The notes: a model not told the origin generated them from the sequence alone. A stretch of DNA of 64,000 nt from Peterkaempfera sp044755465 (GCF_044755465.1 NZ_JBIVRB010000001.1:558001-622000), one strand, 5' to 3'. Shown: positions 47,898 to 56,531, counted from the stretch's first letter. A program made the numbers and translations.

Positions 47898-48398
47898 TCA
47901 GCGCTCCAGCACCGCGCGCTTCTCGGCGGTCGTGGCCGGGCGCGGCTTGGCCTTCTTCAGCACGTCGGCGGTCGCCTTGGCGCCGTCGATGGTGCGCTGC
48001 GGCTTCTCCAGCTTCTTGAACCAGCGCAGCGCCAGCAGCCCCAGCAGCGCCGCCAGCACCAGATAGGCACCGGCCACGATCAGGAACGACCAGCCGAGCG
48101 TGATGCCCAGCGCATGGATGCCGTACGCGGCGGCGAAGCTCAGCATCGGGATCGCGGCCAGTGCCACCACCCCGGCGATCAACAGCGCGCCGCTGCCCCG
48201 CAGACCGCGCTTGGCGTCGGCCCAGAGCTCCGCCTTGGCGAGCGCGATCTCGTCGTGCACCAGCGAGGAGAGGTCGGCGGTCGCGGACGAGAACAGCTGG
48301 CCGAGCGAGCGCTCCCCGCCGTCGTGGATCGCGGTGCTCCCGCTCACGGGCCGGCTGGCACTCCCGGTCGCGGACAGGCCGTCGGCTGCTGCGGACAT
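47898..48398 (-). CDS. Actinobacterial holin-X family protein (phage holin-like)
   Basis: A 166-residue protein. ERSLGQLFSSATADLSSLVHDEIALAKAELWADAKRGLRG precedes two helices (ALLIAGVVALAAIPMLSFAAAYGI, FLIVAGAYLVLAALLGLLALRWFKKLE), the PF07332 layout. Despite the name this is a conserved housekeeping membrane protein in actinobacteria, usually near nhaA and acsA. The basic C-tail is cytoplasmic. Confidence 0.88.
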   Translation of the reverse strand: MSAAADGLSATGSASRPVSGSTAIHDGGERSLGQLFSSATADLSSLVHDEIALAKAELWADAKRGLRGSGALLIAGVVALAAIPMLSFAAAYGIHALGITLGWSFLIVAGAYLVLAALLGLLALRWFKKLEKPQRTIDGAKATADVLKKAKPRPATTAEKRAVLER

Positions 48399-48564
48399 CG
48401 CGTTCCTCCTCGTTGTTCAGGCGCGTGCGATACGCCCTCAGATCATGCCTGTAGCGGCACTCCGGTCACCACTCGACCCCTGCCCGCGCGGCGGGCTGTC
48501 ACTCGGGCGGCGCGTGGATCGGCCACCGGAGTTGGGCCATCCGGGCTGCATCATCCGGCTCAAA

Positions 48565-49899
48565 TCATTCGGGCTGAATTCCTTCGGGCTGAACCATCGT
48601 GGCTTCCTGGTCGTCCTCGCGCCGCTCCCGCTCCCAGAGCTGCCGGTAGTGCCGGTTGCGCAGCCGCAGCAGCACGCTCGCCAGCAGCGCGCAGAGCACC
48701 GAGCCGACCAGGACGGCGGCCTTGGCGCGGGCGGCCGACTCCGGGTCGCCGGGGAAGGCCAGTTCGCTGATCAGCAGGGACACGGTGAAGCCGATGCCGG
48801 CCAGGGTCGCCAACGCGTACAGGTCGGACCACCGCAGGGAGGGGTCCAGCTCGGCCCGGGTGAAGCGGGCGGCCAGCCAGGTGCCGCCGAAGACGCCGAC
48901 CGACTTGCCGACGAGGAGCCCGAGCACCACGCCCAACGGCGCCGCCTCGGTGAAGACCTGGCGCAGCGCACCGGGGGAGACCGCCACCCCGGCGGCGAAG
49001 AGCGCGAACACCGGGACAGCGAACCCCGCCGAGAAGGGACGCAGCCGGTGCGCGATCCGCTCGGCGGGAGCCTGGTCCTCGCCCGCGTCCTCGGTGCAGC
49101 GCAGCATCAGCCCCATCGCCACCCCGGCCACGGTGGCGTGCACCCCGCTCTCGTGCATCAGCGCCCACACCACCACGGCCAGCGGCAGGTAGAGGTACCA
49201 GCCGCGCACCCGGCACCGTTGCAGCAGATAGAAGAGCGCCAGCCCGGCGAGGGCCGCCAGCAGCGCCCAGACCTTGATCGCGGCGGTGTAGAAGAGGGCG
49301 ATCACCAGGATGGCGCCCAGGTCGTCGACCACGGCCAGGGTGAGCAGAAAGGCGCGCAGCGCGGACGGCAGATGGGTGCCGACCACCGCCAGTACGCCCA
49401 GCGCGAAGGCGATGTCGGTGGCGGTGGGGATCGCCCAGCCGCCCAGGTCGCCGCTGCTCCCCAGCACGCCGGTGCCCAGGCCGCCACCGAGGTTGACGGC
49501 CGTGTAGACCAGCGCGGGGGCCGCCATGCCGCACACGGCGGCGATCACCGGCAGCGCGGCCGCCCGGCGGTCGCGCAGGTCACCGACGACCAGCTCGCGC
49601 TTCAGTTCGAGCCCGGCGACGAAGAAGAAGACCGTCAGCAGGCCGTCCTTGGCCCACGCCTCCAGCGGCAGCCGCAGATGCAGCGGCTCGGCGGGGCCCA
49701 CCGTGAAGTCGCGGACGCTCTCGTACGCGTGCGGCCAGACGTTCGCCCAGACGAGCGCCACCAGCGCGGCGCCCAGCAGCAGGACGCCGCCCACGGTCTC
49801 GGTGCGCAGCGCGTCCGCGAGGTGGGCGCGCTCGGGCAGCGACAGCCGGCCGAGCAGTCGGCGGCGGGGCTTGGCGGGGCTGGGCGGCACGGTGGCCAC
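48565..49899 (-). CDS. nhaA: Na+/H+ antiporter NhaA
   Basis: A 444-residue protein. KDGLLTVFFFVAGLELKRELVVGDLRDRRAAALPVIAAVCGM, AIPTATDIAFALGVLAVVG, LLTLAVVDDLGAILVIALFY (the ion-binding Asp pair) and GLLVGKSVGVFGGTW match NhaA; twelve helices expected. GTG 49899 is chosen because AGGAGG lies 7 bp upstream (49906-49912); a longer frame from 49938 has none. It exports Na+ for H+ at alkaline pH. Confidence 0.95.
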   Translation of the reverse strand: MATVPPSPAKPRRRLLGRLSLPERAHLADALRTETVGGVLLLGAALVALVWANVWPHAYESVRDFTVGPAEPLHLRLPLEAWAKDGLLTVFFFVAGLELKRELVVGDLRDRRAAALPVIAAVCGMAAPALVYTAVNLGGGLGTGVLGSSGDLGGWAIPTATDIAFALGVLAVVGTHLPSALRAFLLTLAVVDDLGAILVIALFYTAAIKVWALLAALAGLALFYLLQRCRVRGWYLYLPLAVVVWALMHESGVHATVAGVAMGLMLRCTEDAGEDQAPAERIAHRLRPFSAGFAVPVFALFAAGVAVSPGALRQVFTEAAPLGVVLGLLVGKSVGVFGGTWLAARFTRAELDPSLRWSDLYALATLAGIGFTVSLLISELAFPGDPESAARAKAAVLVGSVLCALLASVLLRLRNRHYRQLWERERREDDQEATMVQPEGIQPE

Positions 49900-50022
49900 G
49901 CGGGGACCTCCTGGGCGGTCGGCGGGATCTGGATGCACGGGTAGTGCAGTGCCGACCAGACTTCCCGGCGCGCCCTTGAGGTATCGCTCTGTTTTTCCGT
50001 CACCCTACCCGCTGGACGGCGC

Positions 50023-50065
50023 ACGCGGGCCGTCCCGGCGAAGGTCTGCCGGAGACGGCCCGCGT
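50023..50065 (-). terminator. Terminator after acsA
   Basis: A 12-bp outer stem (ACGCGGGCCGTC with GACGGCCCGCGT) extended by a 5-bp inner stem (CCGGC with GCCGG), 20 bp downstream of acsA. Confidence 0.75.
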
Positions 50066-50085
50066 GGCGGTGCGGGCGGGCGGGC

Positions 50086-52041
50086 TCAGTCCTCGGTGGC
50101 CGCGCTGGGCAGCTTGGACTGGATCAGGTCCATCACCGAGGAGTCGGTGAGGGTGGTGACGTCGCCCAGCGTGCGGTTCTCGGCGACATCGCGCAGCAGC
50201 CGCCGCATGATCTTGCCGGACCGGGTCTTGGGCAGCTCGCCCACGATCAGCACCCGCTTGGGCTTGGCGATCGGGCCGAGGGTGCGGCCGACGTGGTCGC
50301 GCAGCTCCGCGACCAGCTCCTCGCTGTCGGACGCGCTGCCGCGCAGGATCACAAAGGCGACGATGGCCTGCCCGGTGGTGGCGTCGGCGGCGCCGACCAC
50401 GGCCGACTCCGCGACCTTGGGGTGCGAGACCAGGGCCGACTCCACCTCGGTGGTGGAGATGTTGTGGCCGGAGACCAGCATCACGTCGTCGACCCGGCCG
50501 AGCAGCCAGATGTCGCCGTCCTCGTCCTTCTTGGCTCCGTCACCGGCGAAGTATCGGCCGGGGAAGCGCGACCAGTAGGTGTCCACATAGCGCTGGTCGT
50601 CGCCCCAGATGGTGCGCAGCATGGACGGCCACGGCTCGGTGAGCACCAGGTAGCCGCCGGAGCCGTTGGGCACCTCGCTGGCCTCGTCGTCCACCACTGT
50701 GGCGGCGATGCCGGGCAGCGGCGTCTGCGCCGAGCCGGGCTTGGTCTCGGTGACGCCCGGCAGCGGGCTGATCATCATGGCGCCGGTCTCGGTCTGCCAC
50801 CAGGTGTCCACGATCGGGCAGCGGCCGCCGCCGATGTGCTCCCGGTACCAGATCCACGCCTCCGGGTTGATCGGCTCGCCGACGCTGCCCAGCACCCGCA
50901 GGCTGGAGAGGTCGAACTTGGCCGGGATGTCGTCGCCCCACTTCATGAAGGTGCGGATCGCGGTGGGGGCCGTGTAGAGGATGGTGACGCCGTACTTCTG
51001 CACGATCTCCCAGAAGCGGCCCTGGTGCGGGCTGTCCGGGGTGCCCTCGTAGATGACCTGGGTGGCGCCGTTGGCGAGCGGCCCGTAGACGATGTACGAG
51101 TGCCCGGTGACCCAGCCGATGTCGGCGGTGCACCAGTAGACGTCGCTCTCCGGCTTGAGGTCGAAGACCGCGTGGTGGGTGTAGGCGGCCTGGGTGAGGT
51201 AGCCGCCGGAGGTGTGCAGGATGCCCTTGGGCTTCCCGGTGGTGCCGGAGGTGTACAGGATGAAGAGCGGCTGCTCCGCGTCGAACGCCTCCGGGGTGTG
51301 CTCGGTGGACTGGCGGCCGACGGTCTCGTGCCACCACAGGTCGCGGCCCTCGGTCCAGGCGGTCTCCTGGCCGGTGCGGCGCACCACCAGGACGTGCTCC
51401 ACGTCCGGGCACTTCACCACGGCCTCGTCGATGGCCGGCTTGAGGGCGCTGGGCTTGCCACGGCGCCAGCCGCCGTCGGCGGTGATCACCACCTTGGCGT
51501 CGGCGTCCTGGATGCGGGAGGCGACGGCGTCGGCGGAGAAGCCGCCGAAGACCACCGAGTGGGCGGCTCCTATTCGGGCGCAGGCCAGCATGGCGACCAC
51601 GGCCTCGGGGATCATCGGCAGGTAGATCGCGACCCGGTCGCCGGTGGCGACGCCCAGCTCCCGCAGGGCGTTGGCGGCCTGGGAGACCTCGTCCTTGAGC
51701 TGGGCGTAGGTGATGGCGCGGCTGTCGCCGGGCTCGCCCTCGAAGTGGATCGCGACCCGGTCGCCGTGGCCGGCCTCGACATGGCGGTCCACGCAGTTGT
51801 AGGCGACGTTGAGCTTGCCGTCGGCGAACCACTTGGCGAACGGCGGGTTGGACCAGTCCAGGGTCTCGGCCGGTTCCACCGCCCAGCTCAGCCGGCGTGC
51901 CTGCTCCGCCCAGAAGCCGAGTCGGTCGGCCGCGGCCTGCTCGTACGCGGCGGCGGTGACGTTGGCGGCTGCGGCCAGCGCTGCGGGCGGTGCGAAGCGA
52001 CGCTCCTCCTTGAGCAGGTTGGCCAGGCTCTCGTTGCTCAA
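50086..52041 (-). CDS. acsA: Acetyl-CoA synthetase
   Basis: A 651-residue protein, the usual length. LFILYTSGTTGKPKGILHTSGGY (A3 loop), DIGWVTGHSYIVYGPL, DTWWQTETG (A5), YFAGDGAKKDEDGDIWLLGRVDDVMLVSGHNIST (A7-A8) and TRSGKIMRRLLR with the acetylatable Lys (A10). It makes acetyl-CoA from acetate, ATP and CoA. Start TTG 52041 is set by GAGGAG 6 bp upstream and by the conserved LSNESLANLLKEERRF start. A perfect Crp-type site lies 46 bp upstream. Confidence 0.97.
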   Translation of the reverse strand: MSNESLANLLKEERRFAPPAALAAAANVTAAAYEQAAADRLGFWAEQARRLSWAVEPAETLDWSNPPFAKWFADGKLNVAYNCVDRHVEAGHGDRVAIHFEGEPGDSRAITYAQLKDEVSQAANALRELGVATGDRVAIYLPMIPEAVVAMLACARIGAAHSVVFGGFSADAVASRIQDADAKVVITADGGWRRGKPSALKPAIDEAVVKCPDVEHVLVVRRTGQETAWTEGRDLWWHETVGRQSTEHTPEAFDAEQPLFILYTSGTTGKPKGILHTSGGYLTQAAYTHHAVFDLKPESDVYWCTADIGWVTGHSYIVYGPLANGATQVIYEGTPDSPHQGRFWEIVQKYGVTILYTAPTAIRTFMKWGDDIPAKFDLSSLRVLGSVGEPINPEAWIWYREHIGGGRCPIVDTWWQTETGAMMISPLPGVTETKPGSAQTPLPGIAATVVDDEASEVPNGSGGYLVLTEPWPSMLRTIWGDDQRYVDTYWSRFPGRYFAGDGAKKDEDGDIWLLGRVDDVMLVSGHNISTTEVESALVSHPKVAESAVVGAADATTGQAIVAFVILRGSASDSEELVAELRDHVGRTLGPIAKPKRVLIVGELPKTRSGKIMRRLLRDVAENRTLGDVTTLTDSSVMDLIQSKLPSAATED

Positions 52042-52086
52042 CGCGCACTCCTCATCGAGATGATCGCGGGAAGGTCCCATCGTCCC

Positions 52087-52100
52087 GTGACCTACCTCAC
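52087..52100. promoter_or_regulatory. Perfect Crp-type site upstream of acsA
   Basis: GTGACCTACCTCAC fits GTGA-N6-TCAC exactly and lies 46-59 bp upstream of the acsA start. Crp is encoded 11 kb away and Crp control of acs is known in other bacteria, so Crp regulation of acetate use is likely. Confidence 0.65.
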
Positions 52101-52417
52101 CAGGCCAATACCCATGCTGACAAGGGGGAACCTGTAATTGGTGTAGACCTCTTATCTGATTCGGACAGCCCGGTGATCCGGACGGCACCGCCGGCTTCCC
52201 GGTCGGGTGTCCTCCGCCCACTCTTGCAGGGTGCCTCGCGCCGGACCAGGGCGCATGGCGAGGGCGAACCGCAGTACGAGGGCGTACGGAGCGCCGCCGC
52301 GCCCCCTGGGACAGGGCAGCGCCCCCGGGTACGGCAGCGCCCCCTCCGACCGGGGTGCGGTTGAGGGGGCGCGCTTGAGGGGGGCGCGGTGCCTGCGCTC
52401 TCGGTGACGCGGCCGGA
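52101..52417. other. Intergenic acsA promoter region and GC-rich repeats
   Basis: No gene is seen. The part near acsA is AT-richer and holds its promoter; 52305-52400 contains degenerate repeats of GGCAGCGCCCCC and TTGAGGGGGCGCG that could form the terminator of the leftward ATPase gene. Confidence 0.4.
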
Positions 52418-53413
52418 TCAGCGAGCGGCGCTGCTGCCGGCGGGCAGGCGCTGCTCGCCCAGGACGAAGCCCGGGTCGACCTGGGCCGCGAGGTCGACGC
52501 CCGTCCTGGCGTTGCCCCAGCTCTCCGCGTTGCGCAGATGGAAGTGGACCATCTGGCGGGTGTAGCGCTCCCAGTCCCGCGACCCATGGGCGGCGTCGAC
52601 CGCCCGGTGCAGCTGTTGGAGGACGCGCCGGTTGCCCTCCTCCAGCTCGGCGAAGCGCGGCTCGGCGCCCTGCTCCAGCCGCCGCACCCAGTCGGAGTGG
52701 CCGAAGGCGGTGAGCAGGTCCTCGCCCGCCTCGCGGCGCAGGTACGCCAGGTCGTCCGGGCCCTGCACCTTGTTGCCGACCACGCGCAGCGCGATGCCGT
52801 AGTCGCGGGCGTACTCCTTGTACTGCCGGTAGACGGAGATGCCCTTCCGGGTCGGCTCGGCCACCAGGAAGGTGAGGTCGAAGCGGGTGAACAGGCCGGA
52901 GGCGAAGGAGTCCGAACCGGCGGTCATGTCCACCACCACGTACTCGCCGGGGCCGTCCACCAGGTGGTTCAGATACAGCTCCACCGCGCCGACCTTGGAG
53001 TGGTAGCAGGCCACCCCGAGGTCGTCCTCGGTGAAGGCACCGGTGGCCATCAGCCGCACCGAGCCCTCGTCCAGGTCGACCCGGTGGGCGCACCGGTCGT
53101 ACACCGGGTTGTCCCCGGTGACGCTCAGCAGCCGGGAGCCGTGGCCGGGCGGCGTGGTCTTGATCATCTCGTCGGCGGAGCCGATCCGCTGGTTGCCGCC
53201 GCGCAGGTACTCCTTGATGAGCGGCAGTTCGGCGCCCATCGCGGGGAGGGCGGCGGCCTGCTCCTCGTCCAGCCCGAGGGCCGGGCCGAGGTGCTGGTTG
53301 ATGTCGGCGTCCACGGCGACGACGGGCCGGCCGGCGGCGGCCAGGTGGCGGATGAACAGCGAGGACAGCGTGGTCTTGCCGCTGCCCCCCTTGCCGACGA
53401 AGGCGATCTTCAT
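52418..53413 (-). CDS. CooC/MinD-like P-loop ATPase
   Basis: A 331-residue protein. MKIAFVGKGGSGKTTLSSLFIRHLAAAG is the deviant Walker A of the SIMIBI class; VVAVDADINQHLGPALG follows, EYVVVDMTAGSDSFASGLFTRFDLTFLVAEPTRKG is Walker B and switch II, and VVGNKVQGPDD the NKxx guanine/adenine loop. Single Cys residues at CAHRVD and ACYHSK but no CooC CxC pair, so nickel insertion is not established. Client unknown. ATG 53413 with GGAAG upstream. Confidence 0.88.
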   Translation of the reverse strand: MKIAFVGKGGSGKTTLSSLFIRHLAAAGRPVVAVDADINQHLGPALGLDEEQAAALPAMGAELPLIKEYLRGGNQRIGSADEMIKTTPPGHGSRLLSVTGDNPVYDRCAHRVDLDEGSVRLMATGAFTEDDLGVACYHSKVGAVELYLNHLVDGPGEYVVVDMTAGSDSFASGLFTRFDLTFLVAEPTRKGISVYRQYKEYARDYGIALRVVGNKVQGPDDLAYLRREAGEDLLTAFGHSDWVRRLEQGAEPRFAELEEGNRRVLQQLHRAVDAAHGSRDWERYTRQMVHFHLRNAESWGNARTGVDLAAQVDPGFVLGEQRLPAGSSAAR

Positions 53414-53486
53414 GGTGCGGGCTTCCGGGTGGGAGGTTCGGGGAGGTGGCGCGGCGGTGCCCGCAGCTGCGCGGGCTCGCACAGAC

Positions 53487-53502
53487 GACAATAGTTATCG
53501 TC
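53487..53502. promoter_or_regulatory. AT-rich imperfect palindrome upstream of the ATPase gene
   Basis: GACAATAGTTATCGTC matches its own complement at 12 of 16 positions, in otherwise GC-rich DNA, 74 bp upstream of the ATPase start and 211 bp before the Fic-like gene. Its look recalls metalloregulator boxes (Zur/Nur-like), but the match is not to a consensus I can assert. Confidence 0.4.
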
Positions 53503-53712
53503 ACCGATAGGGCACATGGTAGCGGTGCTGTGGCGTGCCGTGATCAAAGCGCATCCGATTGGCTCGAACGGGTGACGCCGGGCTTGGCGGGCGCGTGGCG
53601 GACTCGCCGGGTCTGGGTCCTTGCTGGGTCCCTGATGGGCCCCCGCCGGGGCCCTTCCGCGCCGCCGGACCCGGCGATGCCCTCCGGCGGGCCGGTCCGT
53701 ACGCTCGGTCGG

Positions 53713-54621
53713 GTGAGCACCGCAACCGACCCCCTCGCCCCGCTGGCCGAACTGCCCGGCGTGCCGCAGGCCGTCACCGAGGTCCGCCGAGCCGTCGACC
53801 GGCTCTACGGGCACCGGGTGATGCGGCGCCGCGCCGCCGAGGTCACCTCGGAGGCGGCCCTGCGCGGGGCCCGCGCCTCCGCCGCGCTGGACGGCGCCGA
53901 CTGGCCGCTGGAGGAGGTGCGCCGCCGCACCGACTTCAGTGCCGACCCGCAGGCCCGCACGGTCGGTGGCGCGCTGCGGCTGTCCTCCGAGGCGGGGCGG
54001 TTGCTGAGTGTCTGGCGCACCTCGCCGCTCCAGGTGCTGGCCCGGCTGCACCTGCTGGCCGCCGGGGACGGTGGGGACGGCGGGGACGCCGTCGGCCGGC
54101 CCCGGCGGTCCGGTGAGCCGGCCGCCGAGCTGTTCCCCGGCGCGGTGGCGGCTACCGAGCCGGCCGGTGATCTGCCCCTGGGCTCCTTCGAGCTGCCGCC
54201 GGCTCCCGGCGCCGACGAGGTGGCCGCCCGGCTGGACCAGTTGGCCGGGCTGCTGGCGGCCCGTGCCGACCGTGGCGGCGCCGGGCCGAACGCCAAGGCC
54301 GCGCCCGCGCTGGTGGTGGCTGCGGTGGTGCACGGCGAGCTGCTGGTGCTCCGGCCGTTCGGCTCGGGAAACGGCCTGGTCGCGCGGGCGGCGCAGCGGA
54401 TCGTACTGATCGCGGAGGGCCTGGACCCGAAGGCCATCTGCGCGGCGGAGGTGGGCCTCGCCGAACTAGGTACGGACGCCTACCGCGCCGCGCTGGCCGG
54501 CTATGCCTCGGGGACGCCGGAAGGGGTGGCCGCCTGGATCGACCACTGCGGGCGGGCGCTGCGGCTGGGTGTCCGGGAGAGCACGGCGGTCTGCGAGGCG
54601 ATGCAGCGAGGCATGGTCTGA
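53713..54621 (+). CDS. Degenerate Fic-domain protein
   Basis: A 302-residue protein from GTG 53713. EAALRGARASAALDGADWPLEEVRRR resembles the alpha-inhibition-type N-terminal part of Fic proteins. Near residue 214, LVLRPFGSGNGLVARAAQRIVL sits where HPFxxGNGRxxR is expected: the catalytic His is Arg and the final Arg is Leu. AMP-transfer is therefore unlikely. TACGCT ends 7 bp before the GTG (leaderless). A Gly/Asp insert is near residue 118. Function unknown. Confidence 0.8.
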   Translation: MSTATDPLAPLAELPGVPQAVTEVRRAVDRLYGHRVMRRRAAEVTSEAALRGARASAALDGADWPLEEVRRRTDFSADPQARTVGGALRLSSEAGRLLSVWRTSPLQVLARLHLLAAGDGGDGGDAVGRPRRSGEPAAELFPGAVAATEPAGDLPLGSFELPPAPGADEVAARLDQLAGLLAARADRGGAGPNAKAAPALVVAAVVHGELLVLRPFGSGNGLVARAAQRIVLIAEGLDPKAICAAEVGLAELGTDAYRAALAGYASGTPEGVAAWIDHCGRALRLGVRESTAVCEAMQRGMV

Positions 54622-54671
54622 CGCCCGGTCTGCGGCCTGCGGTCGTACCGGTGGGCGGGGCCCGAACCCAG

Positions 54672-54945
54672 GCAGCAAAAGGCGGCGGCACCTTTTGTGA
54701 GGAGGTGCCGCCGTCGTCACAGCCGCCGGGTGACCATGCGTGCACCTTTTCTCATGCCCATCAGGCTGGGATCTTCGCCCTCTGCCTGGTGCGGCGGCCC
54801 GGTTAGCGGGTCGGCTGCACGTGGGTGCCCGGCTGCTGTGCGCGGTCCGTGGGGCCTCTCCTGCGTCTTCAACGGTTCCTTAGCGGTTCCGTCGGGTCTC
54901 GCGGGCCGTTGATTCCTTTGTAGCTCGCTTCGCGAGGGAAGGGAA
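54672..54945 (-). ncRNA. Probable small RNA, candidate 6S-like RNA
   Basis: A gene-free 412-bp gap lies between the Fic and HAD genes. On the minus strand a TAGGGT -10 box (about 54944-54949) precedes a stretch with pairing arms (CAACGG with CCGTTG, CTCGCGAAGCGAG), and GGCGGCACCT...AGGTGCCGCC followed by CCTTTTGCT forms a rho-independent terminator at about 54679-54712. I recall that the S. coelicolor 6S-like RNA scr3559 lies between the corresponding genes, so this may be its homologue. Ends and identity are inferred. Confidence 0.45.
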
Positions 54946-55033
54946 CCCTAACGAGGGATTTCTTTACCTTTCGGTTGTTCCGAGCGTTTTGTCGGGTGAT
55001 CAGTGGCGGTCTGTGGCGGGGGTCCGGCGCAGG

Positions 55034-55894
55034 TCAGGCGGTCGCCGCGCGGCGCCGGGAGCTGTACCAGACGAGGCCGGCCGCAGTGGCCGCAGCACCG
55101 ATCGCGGCGGCGGCCAGCACGGGGGCGCTCGGCACCCGGAAGGACGGAATGCGCTGCCGCAGCTGCACCGGTCGGCTGAAGGCCAGCACCGGCCAGTTCC
55201 GCGCCACCGCCTCGCGGCGCAGCCCCCGGTCGGGGTTGACCGCGTAGGGGTGTCCCACGGTCTCCAGCAGCGGCAGATCGGTCACCGAGTCGCTGTAGGC
55301 GTAGCTGCGGTCGAGGTCGTAGTCCTCGCTGCGGGCGAGGTCCTTGATGGCCGCCGCCTTGTTCTCGCCGTACGCGTAGTAGGCGATCTCCCCGGTGTAG
55401 CAGCCGTCCCGGGCCTCCAGCCGGGTGGCGATGACATGGTCGGCGCCCAGCATCTCCCCGATCGGCTCGACCAGCTCCGAGCCGGAGCTGCTGACGATGA
55501 CCACGTCGCGGCCGGCCGCATGGTGCTCCTCGATGAGGGAGGCGGCCTCGTCGTAGATCAGCGGGTCGATCAGACCGTGCAGGGTCTCGGCGACGATCTC
55601 CCGCACCTGCTGGACGTTCCAACCCCGGCAGAGCGCGGAGAGGTACTCGCGCATCTTCTCCATCTGGTCGTGGTCGGCGCCGCCCACCAGGAAGACGAAC
55701 TGGGCGTAGGCACTCTTCAGTACGGCCCGGCGGTTGATCAGGCCGCCTCGGTAGAGCGGCCGACTGAAGGCGAGGGCACTGGACTTGGCGATGATGGTCT
55801 TGTCGAGATCGAAGAAGGCTGCGGTGCGGGTCGGGCGGGGCGTCCGGAAGGGCTGCTCCTCCGGCCGTTCTGAAGGTTCGGCCTGGTTCTCCAC
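55034..55894 (-). CDS. HAD-IB phosphatase with C-terminal membrane helix
   Basis: A 286-residue protein from GTG 55894. AAFFDLDKTIIAKSSALAF (motif I DxD), VVIVSSSGSELVEPIGEMLG (motif II), and AYSDSVTDLPLLETVGHPYAVNPDRGLRREA (motifs III/IV) fit the SerB-like HAD-IB family. The last 30 residues form one helix (APVLAAAAIGAAATAAGLVWYSS) with a basic end, so the enzyme is probably membrane-anchored. Homologues in Streptomyces are linked to morphological differentiation. TATCCT lies 7 bp upstream (leaderless). Confidence 0.92.
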   Translation of the reverse strand: MENQAEPSERPEEQPFRTPRPTRTAAFFDLDKTIIAKSSALAFSRPLYRGGLINRRAVLKSAYAQFVFLVGGADHDQMEKMREYLSALCRGWNVQQVREIVAETLHGLIDPLIYDEAASLIEEHHAAGRDVVIVSSSGSELVEPIGEMLGADHVIATRLEARDGCYTGEIAYYAYGENKAAAIKDLARSEDYDLDRSYAYSDSVTDLPLLETVGHPYAVNPDRGLRREAVARNWPVLAFSRPVQLRQRIPSFRVPSAPVLAAAAIGAAATAAGLVWYSSRRRAATA

Positions 55895-56531
55895 GAGGTC
55901 GAGGATAGGCGCCCGCCATTCGGTGTACCCCCTGGCGCGCGGGTTTGTGTTTCAGGGCCCTCGGGTACACCATGGAAGTCACGGATCGTTCGCGACCGTG
56001 CTAACCCGATCCGGCTCCTCCCCCCCCCGAGTCGGATCGTGGATGACGACCCCCGCTCTCCCCCCCGGCGGGGGTCGTCGCACGTCCAGGGCCGTTTTCC
56101 GGAGATCCCTGACCGCCGTGCGGCACCTGGGGGTGCTTCTCCGCACGGCTGCCGACCCGCGTGGGCGATGACCTCCGCCGTACTCGGTGACCCTGCGTCA
56201 TCGATCACCGAGCGTGTTCAGCGCCTCAGCTGCCGACGCTGTGCTGTCGCCTCCGTCATCCGCCTCGCCTTCTGCCTGGTGGTGGCCTGCTCCCGGCCCC
56301 GGAGCCTGCCTGCTCCGCCTGTCGACCGGTGAGGACGTAGCGGCGCCGCGATCGGTTCCCGAAGTCCTCGCGATGATCCGAAGGTCCCTCGTGCGGGTGA
56401 ACCGAGTTATCCACACCCCGGGTTTTTCCACAGGCTTTGGGCTCCTGCTGGCGACGACCGCCCGAGCCGCCCACCGTGGAGCCCTCGCGGTCCGGACGGT
56501 CCGCGAGGAGTCGCACACGGGGAGAACGGCC
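55895..56531. other. Long divergent intergenic region (HAD / CpaE-like)
   Basis: No convincing gene in 637 bp. It contains a 12-bp stem hairpin at 56045-56079 (GACGACCCCCGC with GCGGGGGTCGTC), poly-C runs at about 56020 and 56060, and two DnaA-box-like words at 56407-56432. The hairpin could be the end of an undetected small RNA or an attenuator. Confidence 0.45.
56407..56432 (+). promoter_or_regulatory. Paired DnaA-box-like sequences
   Basis: TTATCCACA (56407-56415) is an exact classical DnaA box and TTTTCCACA (56424-56432) a one-base variant, 17 bp apart, about 100 bp upstream of the CpaE-like start. DnaA control is possible; chance is not excluded. Confidence 0.4.

Noticed and set aside
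47898..48398. Prophage holin
   Set aside because: The holin-X family is a conserved actinobacterial housekeeping membrane family and no other phage gene lies nearby.
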